Source: Candidatus Omnitrophota bacterium (GTDB lineage Bacteria; Omnitrophota; Gorgyraeia; Gygaellales; Profunditerraquicolaceae). From it: 5,927 nucleotides of DNA. Position numbers and translations under genes: made by a program. The stretch lies in the NCBI GenBank assembly GCA_028719265.1, contig JAQUKF010000072.1, forward strand, positions 1 through 5,927. The letters run 5' to 3'. Below are positions 1 to 5,372 of the stretch, in pieces (the first letter of the stretch is position 1; each line of letters opens with the position of its first letter). Below the pieces are notes generated by a model. That model was not told the origin of the DNA. It did not search any database and worked only from the letters and a program-made list of their open reading frames with translations.

Positions 1-239
1 AGATCATTCACGGTAAAGGCATTACTCCCGATATACCGGTTGAGGCGAAAAAAGAGGCCGCTTTTGCAGGGGAAAATACCGATCAGGATAAGATTGAAAA
101 TATATTCGATAAGATCGAATCTGTCGGTAAGAAAGGACTGGAGAGACATGGCTCATTTGATTATAAGAGCGATCCGCAAATAATGAGCGCGGTGAATGTC
201 TTGAAAGCCATCCAGATTTACGGACAACCCAAGCGATGA
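1..239 (+). CDS. ctpA: S41-family carboxyl-terminal processing peptidase, C-terminal end (5' truncated)
   Basis: The open frame enters at base 3 (the gene starts before the window) and gives 78 residues before the TGA at 237-239. The first visible residues, IIHGKGITPDIPVE, match the conserved stretch near the end of the S41 protease core, which in this family follows the catalytic Ser/Lys region and is usually written as G-x-GI-x-PDI. The rest is a charged helical tail ending in LKAIQIYGQPKR, similar to the alpha-helical C-termini of CtpA/CtpB proteases. The PDZ domain and catalytic residues lie outside the window, so activity cannot be judged here. Family members are exported periplasmic or envelope proteases that trim or degrade envelope proteins. 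The last four bases overlap the start of the next gene (ATGA at 236-239), so the two are probably translationally coupled. A ctpA gene beside a YibQ-type gene is also known in Proteobacteria. The S41 family call is firm, but the exact subfamily is not. Confidence 0.8.
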   Translation, partial: IIHGKGITPDIPVEAKKEAAFAGENTDQDKIENIFDKIESVGKKGLERHGSFDYKSDPQIMSAVNVLKAIQIYGQPKR

Positions 240-1006
240 AAAAGAAACTGCTAATAGGCGTTCTTTCTGCCCTGCTTCTTTTGGTGTTCGTTGCCGCAAT
301 TCTTACCTCTGTTGACAGGAAAAAGATCCATAGGACCGGGCCCGCCGTAAAAGGAAGGATCGCCATAGTACTGGACGACTGGGGTTATACCCTGAATAAC
401 CTGGGCGCGGCAAGCAAAATAAAGCAGCGCTTGACTTGCGCGGTCCTGCCGAACCTGAAAAATTCATCCTATGTTGCGCGGAGACTGGATGAACTTGGCT
501 TTGAAATAATACTTCATTTACCCACGGAACCCAAAGAAAAATATCCGCTGGAAAAAGAGACGATCACCGTTTCCATGGATAGCGGACGCATCCGGGAAAT
601 CATCAATAAGGATCTTTCTTCTGTCCCGGGGGCAAAGGGTATATCCAACCATATGGGCTCCCGCGTTACCGAAGACCCCCGCGTGAGCGCATTAATCATA
701 TCTGAAGCTAAAAAACACAATTTGTATTTTCTTGATAGTTTTGTTACTGCCAAATCCGCCTGTCCCCTTCTTGCTTCCCGCCTGCGGACGCGTTTTGCAA
801 AAAGGGATGTATTCCTCGATAACCAGGATGACCCGGAGTACATAAGAAAACAGGTGGTCAAGCTTAGCAAGCTATCTGAAAAGAAAGGATATGCGGTAGG
901 GATAGGGCATGACCGTAAGAATACGCTTTTGGTTTTAAGCGAGATTATCCCGGAATTGGAAAAATCGGGATATAAGTTTGTTTTTGTTTCGGAGGTAATT
1001 GAATGA
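236..1006 (+). CDS. Divergent polysaccharide deacetylase (YibQ/DUF610 family), membrane-anchored
   Basis: This 256-residue protein has a basic start (MKKK) and a hydrophobic segment at about residues 5-24, which acts as a signal anchor or uncleaved signal peptide, so the domain should lie on the outer face of the membrane. The body matches the divergent polysaccharide deacetylase family: IAIVLDDWG (42-50) with the double Asp 47/48, LHLPTEP with His94, GISNHMGS (135-142) with His139, FLDS (165-168) and AVGIGHD with His225. These are the family's usual metal or active-site-like positions in a NodB-like barrel. The family's real substrate is not firmly established; a role on peptidoglycan or another envelope glycan is an inference. 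The start at 236 is chosen because it overlaps the upstream stop as ATGA; no clear Shine-Dalgarno is visible, which fits coupling. Its own stop overlaps the tsaD start in the same way. The length is complete and normal for the family. Confidence 0.88.
   Translation: MKKKLLIGVLSALLLLVFVAAILTSVDRKKIHRTGPAVKGRIAIVLDDWGYTLNNLGAASKIKQRLTCAVLPNLKNSSYVARRLDELGFEIILHLPTEPKEKYPLEKETITVSMDSGRIREIINKDLSSVPGAKGISNHMGSRVTEDPRVSALIISEAKKHNLYFLDSFVTAKSACPLLASRLRTRFAKRDVFLDNQDDPEYIRKQVVKLSKLSEKKGYAVGIGHDRKNTLLVLSEIIPELEKSGYKFVFVSEVIE
991..996 (+). promoter_or_regulatory. Ribosome binding site of tsaD
   Basis: GGAGGT lies six bases upstream of the ATG at 1003, inside the last codons of the deacetylase-like gene. 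It fixes the tsaD start at 1003 and means tsaD can recruit ribosomes itself as well as by the ATGA overlap. Confidence 0.8.
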
Positions 1007-1995
1007 TCGTCCTGGGAGTTGAGACGTCTTGTGATGAAACGGGAATAGCCCTGGTAAAAGACGGCAGAAGCATCCTGGCCAACACGGTTTCATCCAGCCT
1101 GAAACTGCACAGTAAATACGGAGGAGTTGTTCCGGAAATAGCTTCCCGTATGCAGCTTGAAAGCATAGGCGGGCTTTACCGCCAGGCGCTCAAGTCGGCA
1201 GGAATCAAGGCAAAAGATATAAGTTTGATCGCGGTTACTACCGGCCCCGGCCTACCCGGCTCTCTTTTAGTCGGGGTTTCTTTCGCCAAGGCCCTTGCGC
1301 TCAGCCTGGGAAAACCGGTGTTGGGCGTCAACCATGTTTATAGCCATATTTACGCAGGTGTCCTTCGTCACTACGCCCAAATAAGGTTCCCTTGTGTGGC
1401 CCTGGTGGTTTCCGGAGGACACACCAGTCTTTTTCATGTTAAGAGTTTTTCCGATATAGGGGTCCTGGGGCAAACACGGGACGATGCCTGCGGAGAGGCA
1501 TTTGATAAAGTAGCTAAGATAATGGGGCTAGGTTATCCAGGAGGACCTTTGATCGAAAAGCTGGCTGCCTCCGGCGATAAAGACAAGATCAGATTTTCCT
1601 GTTCAGGGACAAGAGGTGAACTGGATTTCAGTTTTAGCGGGATAAAAACCGCCGTTTTGTATCATTTAAAGGCGAAATCTCCGAAGTCAGCGGGAGAGCG
1701 CGCTTCCCTTGCGGCTTCTTTTCAGGAGAGCGCGATAAACGTATTAATAAACAAATCCCTGCTTGCCTGCAAACGCAAAAGGGCAAAACAGCTTTTGATC
1801 GGAGGGGGGGTAGCCGCCAATAACTGTTTGCGCAGGAAATTTGAAGCGGCATGCGAGGAATCGGAAATAAAATGTTTTTTCCCGGATATAGCCCTGTGCA
1901 TGGATAACGCGGCTATGGTAGGCGGGCTTGCCTACTTTCTTTATAAAGAGGGCGCAAGGAGCGACCTGTACCTGAATACGAATTTTAATAATTAA
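1003..1995 (+). CDS. tsaD: tRNA N6-adenosine threonylcarbamoyltransferase TsaD
   Basis: TsaD transfers the threonylcarbamoyl group from threonylcarbamoyl-AMP to A37 of ANN-decoding tRNAs (t6A), working in the cytoplasm with TsaB and TsaE; neither partner is in this window. The 330-residue length is typical. Visible signatures in order: VLGVETSCDETGIAL (3-17), GGVVPEIASR (40-49), TTGPGLPGSLLVG (79-91), the metal ligands His111 and His115 in NHVYSH, VVSGGHTS (135-142), DDACGEAFDKVAK (160-172), YPGGP (178-182), FSFSGIKTA (209-217), IGGGVAANN (266-274) and the third metal ligand Asp301 in MDNAAMVG. All active-site motifs are intact. One oddity is Gln51, where most TsaD proteins have His after the ASR motif. 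The start is fixed by an ATGA overlap with the gene before and a GGAGGT site. The many reverse-strand frames opposite it are shadows. Confidence 0.97.
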   Translation: MIVLGVETSCDETGIALVKDGRSILANTVSSSLKLHSKYGGVVPEIASRMQLESIGGLYRQALKSAGIKAKDISLIAVTTGPGLPGSLLVGVSFAKALALSLGKPVLGVNHVYSHIYAGVLRHYAQIRFPCVALVVSGGHTSLFHVKSFSDIGVLGQTRDDACGEAFDKVAKIMGLGYPGGPLIEKLAASGDKDKIRFSCSGTRGELDFSFSGIKTAVLYHLKAKSPKSAGERASLAASFQESAINVLINKSLLACKRKRAKQLLIGGGVAANNCLRRKFEAACEESEIKCFFPDIALCMDNAAMVGGLAYFLYKEGARSDLYLNTNFNN

Positions 1996-2002
1996 AAGGA
2001 GG
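1996..2002 (+). promoter_or_regulatory. Ribosome binding site of the MgtC-family gene
   Basis: AAGGAGG, a near-perfect anti-16S match, lies five bases before the ATG at 2008 and directly follows the tsaD stop. It decides the start of the MgtC-family gene. Confidence 0.85.
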
Positions 2003-2007
2003 CACAC

Positions 2008-2481
2008 ATGTCTTCCGATATCCAAATGATAATCCGCCTGTTGTTAACCCTGATCTTAAGCGGTTTGATCGGTCTTGAGCGGCAGGTGCATCGCAGGGAT
2101 GCCGGCTTACGCACGCATATCCTGGTGGGTTTAGGCTCCTGTCTTATAATGTTGACATCCCTATATGTTTTTGATATATATAAGGATATGGTTGCGCTGG
2201 ATCCTTCAAGGATTGCCGCCGGGGTAATTACGGGGATCGGATTCCTGGGGGCCGGAACAATCATCCGTGAACCTGAAAGGGTAAGGGGGTTGACTACCGC
2301 TGCCAGCCTTTGGGTAGTAGCAGGGATAGGATTGGCTGTGGGTTGCGGCTTTGTCAAGGTCGCTGTCTATACTACGGCCCTGGTTTTGCTTGTTCTGCAT
2401 TTATTGCGTTATATAGAGAACCGCCTTTTGAAAGCGGCCGGCCGCAGGGCCGCTCCAAGGCAAGAGGATCAAGCTCCGTAA
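2008..2481 (+). CDS. MgtC/SapB-family inner-membrane protein (short form)
   Basis: This 157-residue membrane protein has the conserved MgtC/SapB core: LIGLERQ (20-26), AGLRTH (32-37), GLGSCL (41-46), DPSRIAAGVITGIGFLGAG (65-83), TIIRE (84-88) and GLTTAASLWVVAGIGLAVG (94-112). Hydrophobic segments fall at about 8-23, 38-55, 69-86, 97-113 and 117-133, fitting about five membrane passes. It ends in a short Arg-rich tail and lacks the C-terminal cytosolic ACT-like domain of Salmonella MgtC, so it is the short form widespread in bacteria. Salmonella MgtC supports growth at low magnesium and inhibits the F-type ATP synthase, but that role cannot be assumed here, and most short-form members have no assigned function. 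It lies 12 bases after tsaD and 15 bases before the bactofilin gene, in the same orientation. The family call is firm and the function is open. Confidence 0.93.
   Translation: MSSDIQMIIRLLLTLILSGLIGLERQVHRRDAGLRTHILVGLGSCLIMLTSLYVFDIYKDMVALDPSRIAAGVITGIGFLGAGTIIREPERVRGLTTAASLWVVAGIGLAVGCGFVKVAVYTTALVLLVLHLLRYIENRLLKAAGRRAAPRQEDQAP
2152..2180 (+). promoter_or_regulatory. Possible intragenic sigma-70-like promoter inside the MgtC-family gene
   Basis: A perfect TTGACA (2152-2157) is followed after exactly 17 bases by TATATA (2175-2180). If real, it would start a transcript near 2187 covering the bactofilin and later genes. It lies in codons for a membrane helix, and such hexamers arise by chance in AT-rich codons, so support is weak. 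Confidence 0.2.
2433..2454 (+). repeat. GC-rich inverted repeat at the 3' end of the MgtC-family gene
   Basis: AGCGGCC (2433-2439) and GGCCGCT (2448-2454) can form a seven-base-pair stem with an eight-base loop. A competing perfect 12-base palindrome, GCGGCCGGCCGC, spans 2434-2445. No T-run follows, so this is not an intrinsic terminator. It may only reflect Ala/Gly/Arg codons. Confidence 0.4.
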
Positions 2482-2483
2482 AA

Positions 2484-2490
2484 AAGGAGG
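2484..2490 (+). promoter_or_regulatory. Ribosome binding site of the bactofilin-HTH gene
   Basis: AAGGAGG lies six bases before the ATG at 2497 and selects it over the later in-frame Met at residue 7. Confidence 0.85.
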
Positions 2491-2496
2491 GCTCGC

Positions 2497-3000
2497 ATGG
2501 CATTCAAAAAAAAGATGGAAGAGAGGACTTTGGATGTAGATGCCGCAATGCAGGGGACATTAAGTTTCAAAGACCCGGTCAATTTACGCATAAACGGTAA
2601 ATTCGAAGGCAACCTTGATACGCGCGGCAACCTTACTATAGGCCCTACAGCCGTTATTTGTGCCGATATTATCGGCGATAATATAATTGTCGGAGGGAGA
2701 ATCAAAGGTAAGATTACCGCCAAGGAAAGGCTGACCCTGCTGCCCCAGGCCGTGGTTGAAGGACATATTTACCCGGCTAAATTAAACATAGCAGAAGGCG
2801 CTGTTTTGGAGGGACAATGTTCCATGCTTCATGATTTCCTCAATCCCGAACAGCTGGCAAAATATCTTGAAGTAGAGTTGAATTCGATAATTGAATGGGC
2901 CAATTCCGGCAAGGTACCCGGAAGCAAAGAAGGAAATGACTGGAAGTTTGAACGTAAGGCGATCGACAACTGGGTTGCCGAAGGCAAAATTGGGAAATAA
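2497..3000 (+). CDS. Bactofilin (polymer-forming cytoskeletal protein) fused to a C-terminal excisionase-type helix-turn-helix domain
   Basis: This 167-residue protein has two parts. Residues about 12-108 are a bactofilin (DUF583) beta-helix: regularly spaced hydrophobic/Gly repeats such as LRINGKFEGNLDTRGNLTIG (30-49), ADIIGDNIIVGGRIKGKITA (56-75) and LTLLPQAVVEGHIYPAKLNI (79-98). The short charged N-terminus is typical of the family. Residues about 113-164 are a different, helical domain of the HTH_17/excisionase type: FLNPEQLAKYLEVELNSII, then the SGKVPG turn (137-142), DWKF (148-151) and the closing IDNWV (156-160). Bactofilins polymerise without nucleotide into filaments that often sit at the inner membrane and organise cell-wall enzymes or chromosome-partition proteins. 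The appended HTH suggests nucleic-acid or partner binding, which is inference. No stop or frame break separates the parts, so this is one gene. The next gene encodes a similar HTH with a membrane anchor. Confidence 0.88.
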   Translation: MAFKKKMEERTLDVDAAMQGTLSFKDPVNLRINGKFEGNLDTRGNLTIGPTAVICADIIGDNIIVGGRIKGKITAKERLTLLPQAVVEGHIYPAKLNIAEGAVLEGQCSMLHDFLNPEQLAKYLEVELNSIIEWANSGKVPGSKEGNDWKFERKAIDNWVAEGKIGK

Positions 3001-3007
3001 CTTAAAG

Positions 3008-3319
3008 ATGGCCGAAGAAAAATTGCTTACAGTCAGGGACGTGTCGGTTATGCTGGGCGTGTTTGAAAAGGATGTTTTGGACCTGGCCGAAAAGGGGTTA
3101 ATCCCGGCATATAAGATAGGAGGGCTTTACCTTAGGTTCAAGAAGGACCAGGTCGAACAGTATAAAAAAACCCACCAAAAGGAACAACCGGAATGCCGGG
3201 AAGGGGCGCGCAAGGTGCTGGGGGACAGGCTGCACGATTTCTTCTATTTCAATGATTTTTACATCCTGGCTATCCTCTTAATCCTCCTTCTTGGTTATCT
3301 TGTTTACCGGGGCTTATAA
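3008..3319 (+). CDS. Small excisionase-type HTH protein with a C-terminal membrane anchor
   Basis: This 103-residue protein starts with a HTH_17/excisionase-like domain at about residues 5-55: LLTVRDVSVMLGV, then DVLDLAEKGLIPAYKIGG, LRF (42-44) and a closing helix with DQVEQYKK (47-54). A charged linker (56-76) leads to one hydrophobic segment, FYILAILLILLLGYLVY (84-100), and a short basic end (RGL), so it looks tail-anchored with the HTH in the cytoplasm. The HTH aligns with the C-terminal domain of the preceding bactofilin (shared spacing, Gly-x-(V/I)-Pro turn, aromatic and Phe positions, one one-residue gap). The start at 3008 avoids a long overlap with the bactofilin and begins just before the domain. 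The Shine-Dalgarno is weak, and a TTG at 2990 behind GAAGG (2980-2984) is a possible alternative adding six residues. I know no named homologue. Membrane-tethered regulator, scaffold partner and DNA tether are all possible. Confidence 0.82.
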   Translation: MAEEKLLTVRDVSVMLGVFEKDVLDLAEKGLIPAYKIGGLYLRFKKDQVEQYKKTHQKEQPECREGARKVLGDRLHDFFYFNDFYILAILLILLLGYLVYRGL

Positions 3320-3322
3320 TAA

Positions 3323-4003
3323 ATGTCATCCAAAAAAGGTTTTTGCGACCTGGGGTTTGCCAAACTTGACGTGGACAGGAGAAGGCGTAAGGGGTTCGCG
3401 GAAGCGATCTATTCGCCGGGCAAAAACAGGGAGCACCTGAAAAAAATAGCCCAGAAGGTAATCAGCCTGAAAGAAGACCTGTTATTGACTAAACTGGACA
3501 AAGATACCTTCTCCTTCTTAAAAAAATCCATCCCAGTTTTGAAATACAATCATTTGGCTAAGATCGGGTATTTTTCGGCCAAACCCAGAAAATCCCGCAA
3601 GGGAATGGTTTTGGTGGTTTCCGCGGGAACCAGCGACATTGCGATAGCCGAGGAAGCTTCGCAGACATTGGAGATAATGGGTAACCGGATAGAGAAACTT
3701 TACGATGTCGGTGTGGCCGGGGTGCATCGGCTGATGGACAATATAAACAAAATAAAAAAGGCTAGGGTAATAGTGGTTGTGGCGGGGATGGAAGGGGCGT
3801 TAGCCAGCCTGGTCAGCGGATTGGCCAAATCTCCGGTTATCGCCGTTCCCACAAGCTGCGGTTATGGGGCGAGTTTTTCCGGAATAGCCGCCCTTTTGTC
3901 TATGCTGAACGGTTGTTCTCCGGGGGTAACAGTGGTAAATATCGATAACGGTTTCGGAGCGGGTTATTTCGCCAGCTTAATTAACAATATGGGAGCCAGG
4001 TAA
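3323..4003 (+). CDS. larB: LarB, pyridinium-3,5-biscarboxylic acid mononucleotide synthase (nickel-pincer cofactor biosynthesis)
   Basis: LarB carboxylates nicotinic acid adenine dinucleotide at C5 and cleaves its phosphoanhydride, giving the biscarboxylate mononucleotide that LarE and LarC later turn into the nickel-pincer cofactor of lactate racemase. The 226-residue sequence has the family layout: N-terminal DLGFAKLDVDRRRRKGFAEAI (9-29) with GK at 33-34, then the PurE-like core VVSAGTSDIAIAEEA (98-112), YDVGVAGVHR (127-136), VVVAGMEGALASLV (151-164), VIAVPTSCGYGAS (172-184) and MLNGCSPG, with VVNIDNGFGAG near the end. Cys198 in the last motif sits where I recall the family's nucleophilic cysteine (Cys221 of Lactiplantibacillus LarB). 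The core resembles PurE, and database entries often call it AIR carboxylase or NCAIR mutase-like, but the N-terminal motif and GMEGAL argue for LarB. It starts three bases after the HTH-anchor gene, with only a weak ribosome site. No larA, larC or larE is visible. Confidence 0.92.
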   Translation: MSSKKGFCDLGFAKLDVDRRRRKGFAEAIYSPGKNREHLKKIAQKVISLKEDLLLTKLDKDTFSFLKKSIPVLKYNHLAKIGYFSAKPRKSRKGMVLVVSAGTSDIAIAEEASQTLEIMGNRIEKLYDVGVAGVHRLMDNINKIKKARVIVVVAGMEGALASLVSGLAKSPVIAVPTSCGYGASFSGIAALLSMLNGCSPGVTVVNIDNGFGAGYFASLINNMGAR

Positions 4004-4028
4004 TTGTATCTTGTCCGCCTTTACACAC

Positions 4029-4033
4029 AGGAG
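4029..4033 (+). promoter_or_regulatory. Ribosome binding site of acsC
   Basis: AGGAG lies seven bases before the ATG at 4041, in the only gap in the window longer than 15 bases. It supports this start, which also places the cluster-binding cysteines at the usual distance from the N-terminus. Confidence 0.75.
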
Positions 4034-4040
4034 ATAGCTG

Positions 4041-5372
4041 ATGGCACTTTCGGGTCTTGACATATATAAACTGCTGCCTAAGACAAATTGCAAACAGTGC
4101 GGTTTTGCTACCTGCCTTGCTTTTGCCATGCAGCTGGCCAGAAAGGCTTTAACCGTCGAGAAATGCCCCTTTATTTCTGAGGAGGCCAAGAGGATCCTGG
4201 AGGAACAATCTCTGCCGGCAATCAGGCTTATAACTTTGGGGGCGGAAGGAGAGAAGCTGGAGATAGGTAATGAAACGGTGATGTTCAGGCATGAAGAGAA
4301 ATTCCGAAACCCCGCGGGCCTGGGGTTCATTATTGAAGACAGTCTGGAAGACGCGGAAATAAAAAAAAGACTGGAAAAGATAAACAAGTTAAAATTCGAG
4401 AGGGTAGGCCAGATACTGGAAGTAAACCTGATCGCCGTAAAACAATGCCTGGATCCGGAACGGTTCCTGCGGGCGGTAGAGGTGGTTTTGGCCAACAGCG
4501 CCCTTCCCCTTATGCTGATTTCCGGCGACAGCGCGGCCCTGAAGAAAACGGCTTTACGCGCAATGGCGCGCAGGCCTCTGCTTTGTTGTGCAAACAAAGA
4601 AAATTTTAAAGATATGGCTTCCGTCGCCGGCGAGCTGGGTTTACCGCTGGTAGCAGCGGCGCAGGACGCGCTGGATCTTGCGTATTTGACCAAAGAGCTC
4701 AACTCCCTGGGGATAAAAGACCTGATCCTGGATACGGGCATAAAGAGCGTAACCGAAAAGATATGGGATTTGACCCAGATCCGCCGCCAGGCCTTAAAGA
4801 GATCAAACCGCGCTTTAGGATATCCCAGCCTGGTGATAGTAGATAAGGACGATCCTTACGAAGAAGCTATTGAGGCCTCCGCTTATATTGCCAAGTATGC
4901 GGGTATTGTGTTGATTAGAGGGATTGCGTCGTGGGAGGTGTTGTCCATTCTTACTCTCAGACAGAATATTTTTACCGACCCGCAAAAACCTTTGCAGGTT
5001 GAACCCAGGCTCTATCCGGTGGGAAAGGCTACCAAGAAATCCCCGGTATTGGTAACCACTAATTTTTCTCTAACATATTATACCGTCCTGGGTGAGGTAG
5101 AGGCCAGCAAAATACCGTCTTATATCCTGAGTGTTGATACCGAGGGGATGTCCGTGCTTACCGCCTGGGCGGCGGAAAAATTCAACGCGGATTCTATCAG
5201 CAAGGCCCTGGATAAATGCGGAATAAAGGATGCGGTCGAGCACCGTAACCTGATCATCCCGGGTTATGTAGCCGTTTTGAGCGGGGATCTCGAGGAAAAA
5301 TCCGGATTTAAAGTTATCGTCGGTCCCAAAGAGGCCGCGGGATTACCCGCGTTTTTAAAAAACCTGAACTAA
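4041..5372 (+). CDS. acsC: Corrinoid iron-sulfur protein large (gamma) subunit of the acetyl-CoA decarbonylase/synthase system
   Basis: This is the cytoplasmic methyl carrier of the Wood-Ljungdahl pathway. With its small subunit it takes a methyl group from methyl-tetrahydrofolate onto its cobalt and passes it to acetyl-CoA synthase. The 443-residue length is typical. The N-terminal [4Fe-4S] domain is clear: Cys17, Cys20, Cys25 and Cys42 in a CX2CX4CX16C pattern, inside LPKTNCKQCGFATC and EKCPF. The middle part, about 90-320, is the TIM-barrel-like region, including EVNLIAVKQCLDPERF and LILDTGIKS. The end, about 334-440, is the corrinoid-binding domain, with VLVTTNFSLTYY (336-347), SVDTEGMSVLTAW (364-376) and NLIIPGYVAVLSGDLEEKSG. 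No key residue seems lost. The stop overlaps the next start by one base (TAATG), so acsC and acsV are coupled. The small subunit gene acsD is not in the window. A 254-residue reverse frame opposite (3977-4741) is a shadow. Confidence 0.96.
   Translation: MALSGLDIYKLLPKTNCKQCGFATCLAFAMQLARKALTVEKCPFISEEAKRILEEQSLPAIRLITLGAEGEKLEIGNETVMFRHEEKFRNPAGLGFIIEDSLEDAEIKKRLEKINKLKFERVGQILEVNLIAVKQCLDPERFLRAVEVVLANSALPLMLISGDSAALKKTALRAMARRPLLCCANKENFKDMASVAGELGLPLVAAAQDALDLAYLTKELNSLGIKDLILDTGIKSVTEKIWDLTQIRRQALKRSNRALGYPSLVIVDKDDPYEEAIEASAYIAKYAGIVLIRGIASWEVLSILTLRQNIFTDPQKPLQVEPRLYPVGKATKKSPVLVTTNFSLTYYTVLGEVEASKIPSYILSVDTEGMSVLTAWAAEKFNADSISKALDKCGIKDAVEHRNLIIPGYVAVLSGDLEEKSGFKVIVGPKEAAGLPAFLKNLN

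Noticed and set aside
2433..2454. Intrinsic terminator after the MgtC-family gene
   Set aside because: The GC-rich stem is present but is followed by CCAAGGCAAGAGG with no T-run, and it lies inside the coding region.
2310..2600. Plus-strand 96-codon frame across the MgtC/bactofilin junction
   Set aside because: It overlaps the ends of two well-supported genes in another frame and has no motif or ribosome site.
2891..3007. 39-residue N-terminal extension of the HTH-anchor protein from an ATG at 2891
   Set aside because: It overlaps the bactofilin HTH coding region out of frame by more than 100 bases, shows no domain, and a better start exists at 3008 just before the HTH.
2837..3200. Phage or integrative-element excision genes
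   Set aside because: The excisionase-like HTH domains alone could suggest this, but there is no integrase, repeat or att-like site, and both domains are attached to cytoskeletal or membrane parts within a housekeeping gene run.
3323..4003. PurE-type AIR carboxylase / NCAIR mutase
   Set aside because: The core is PurE-like, but the N-terminal DLGFAKLDVDR motif, GMEGAL and the MLNGCSPG/NIDNGFGAG end are LarB features, and no purine genes are nearby.
3981..4010. Promoter for acsC at the larB end
   Set aside because: TTAACA at 3981-3986 is a one-mismatch -35, but the region 17-18 bases later (TTGTAT or TGTATC) matches only three of six -10 bases, so it was not called.
3977..4741. Long reverse-strand open frame of 254 codons
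   Set aside because: It lies opposite the strongly conserved acsC, its product is Ser/Arg/Ala-rich with no recognisable motif, and all real genes here are on the + strand. It is a shadow of codon bias.
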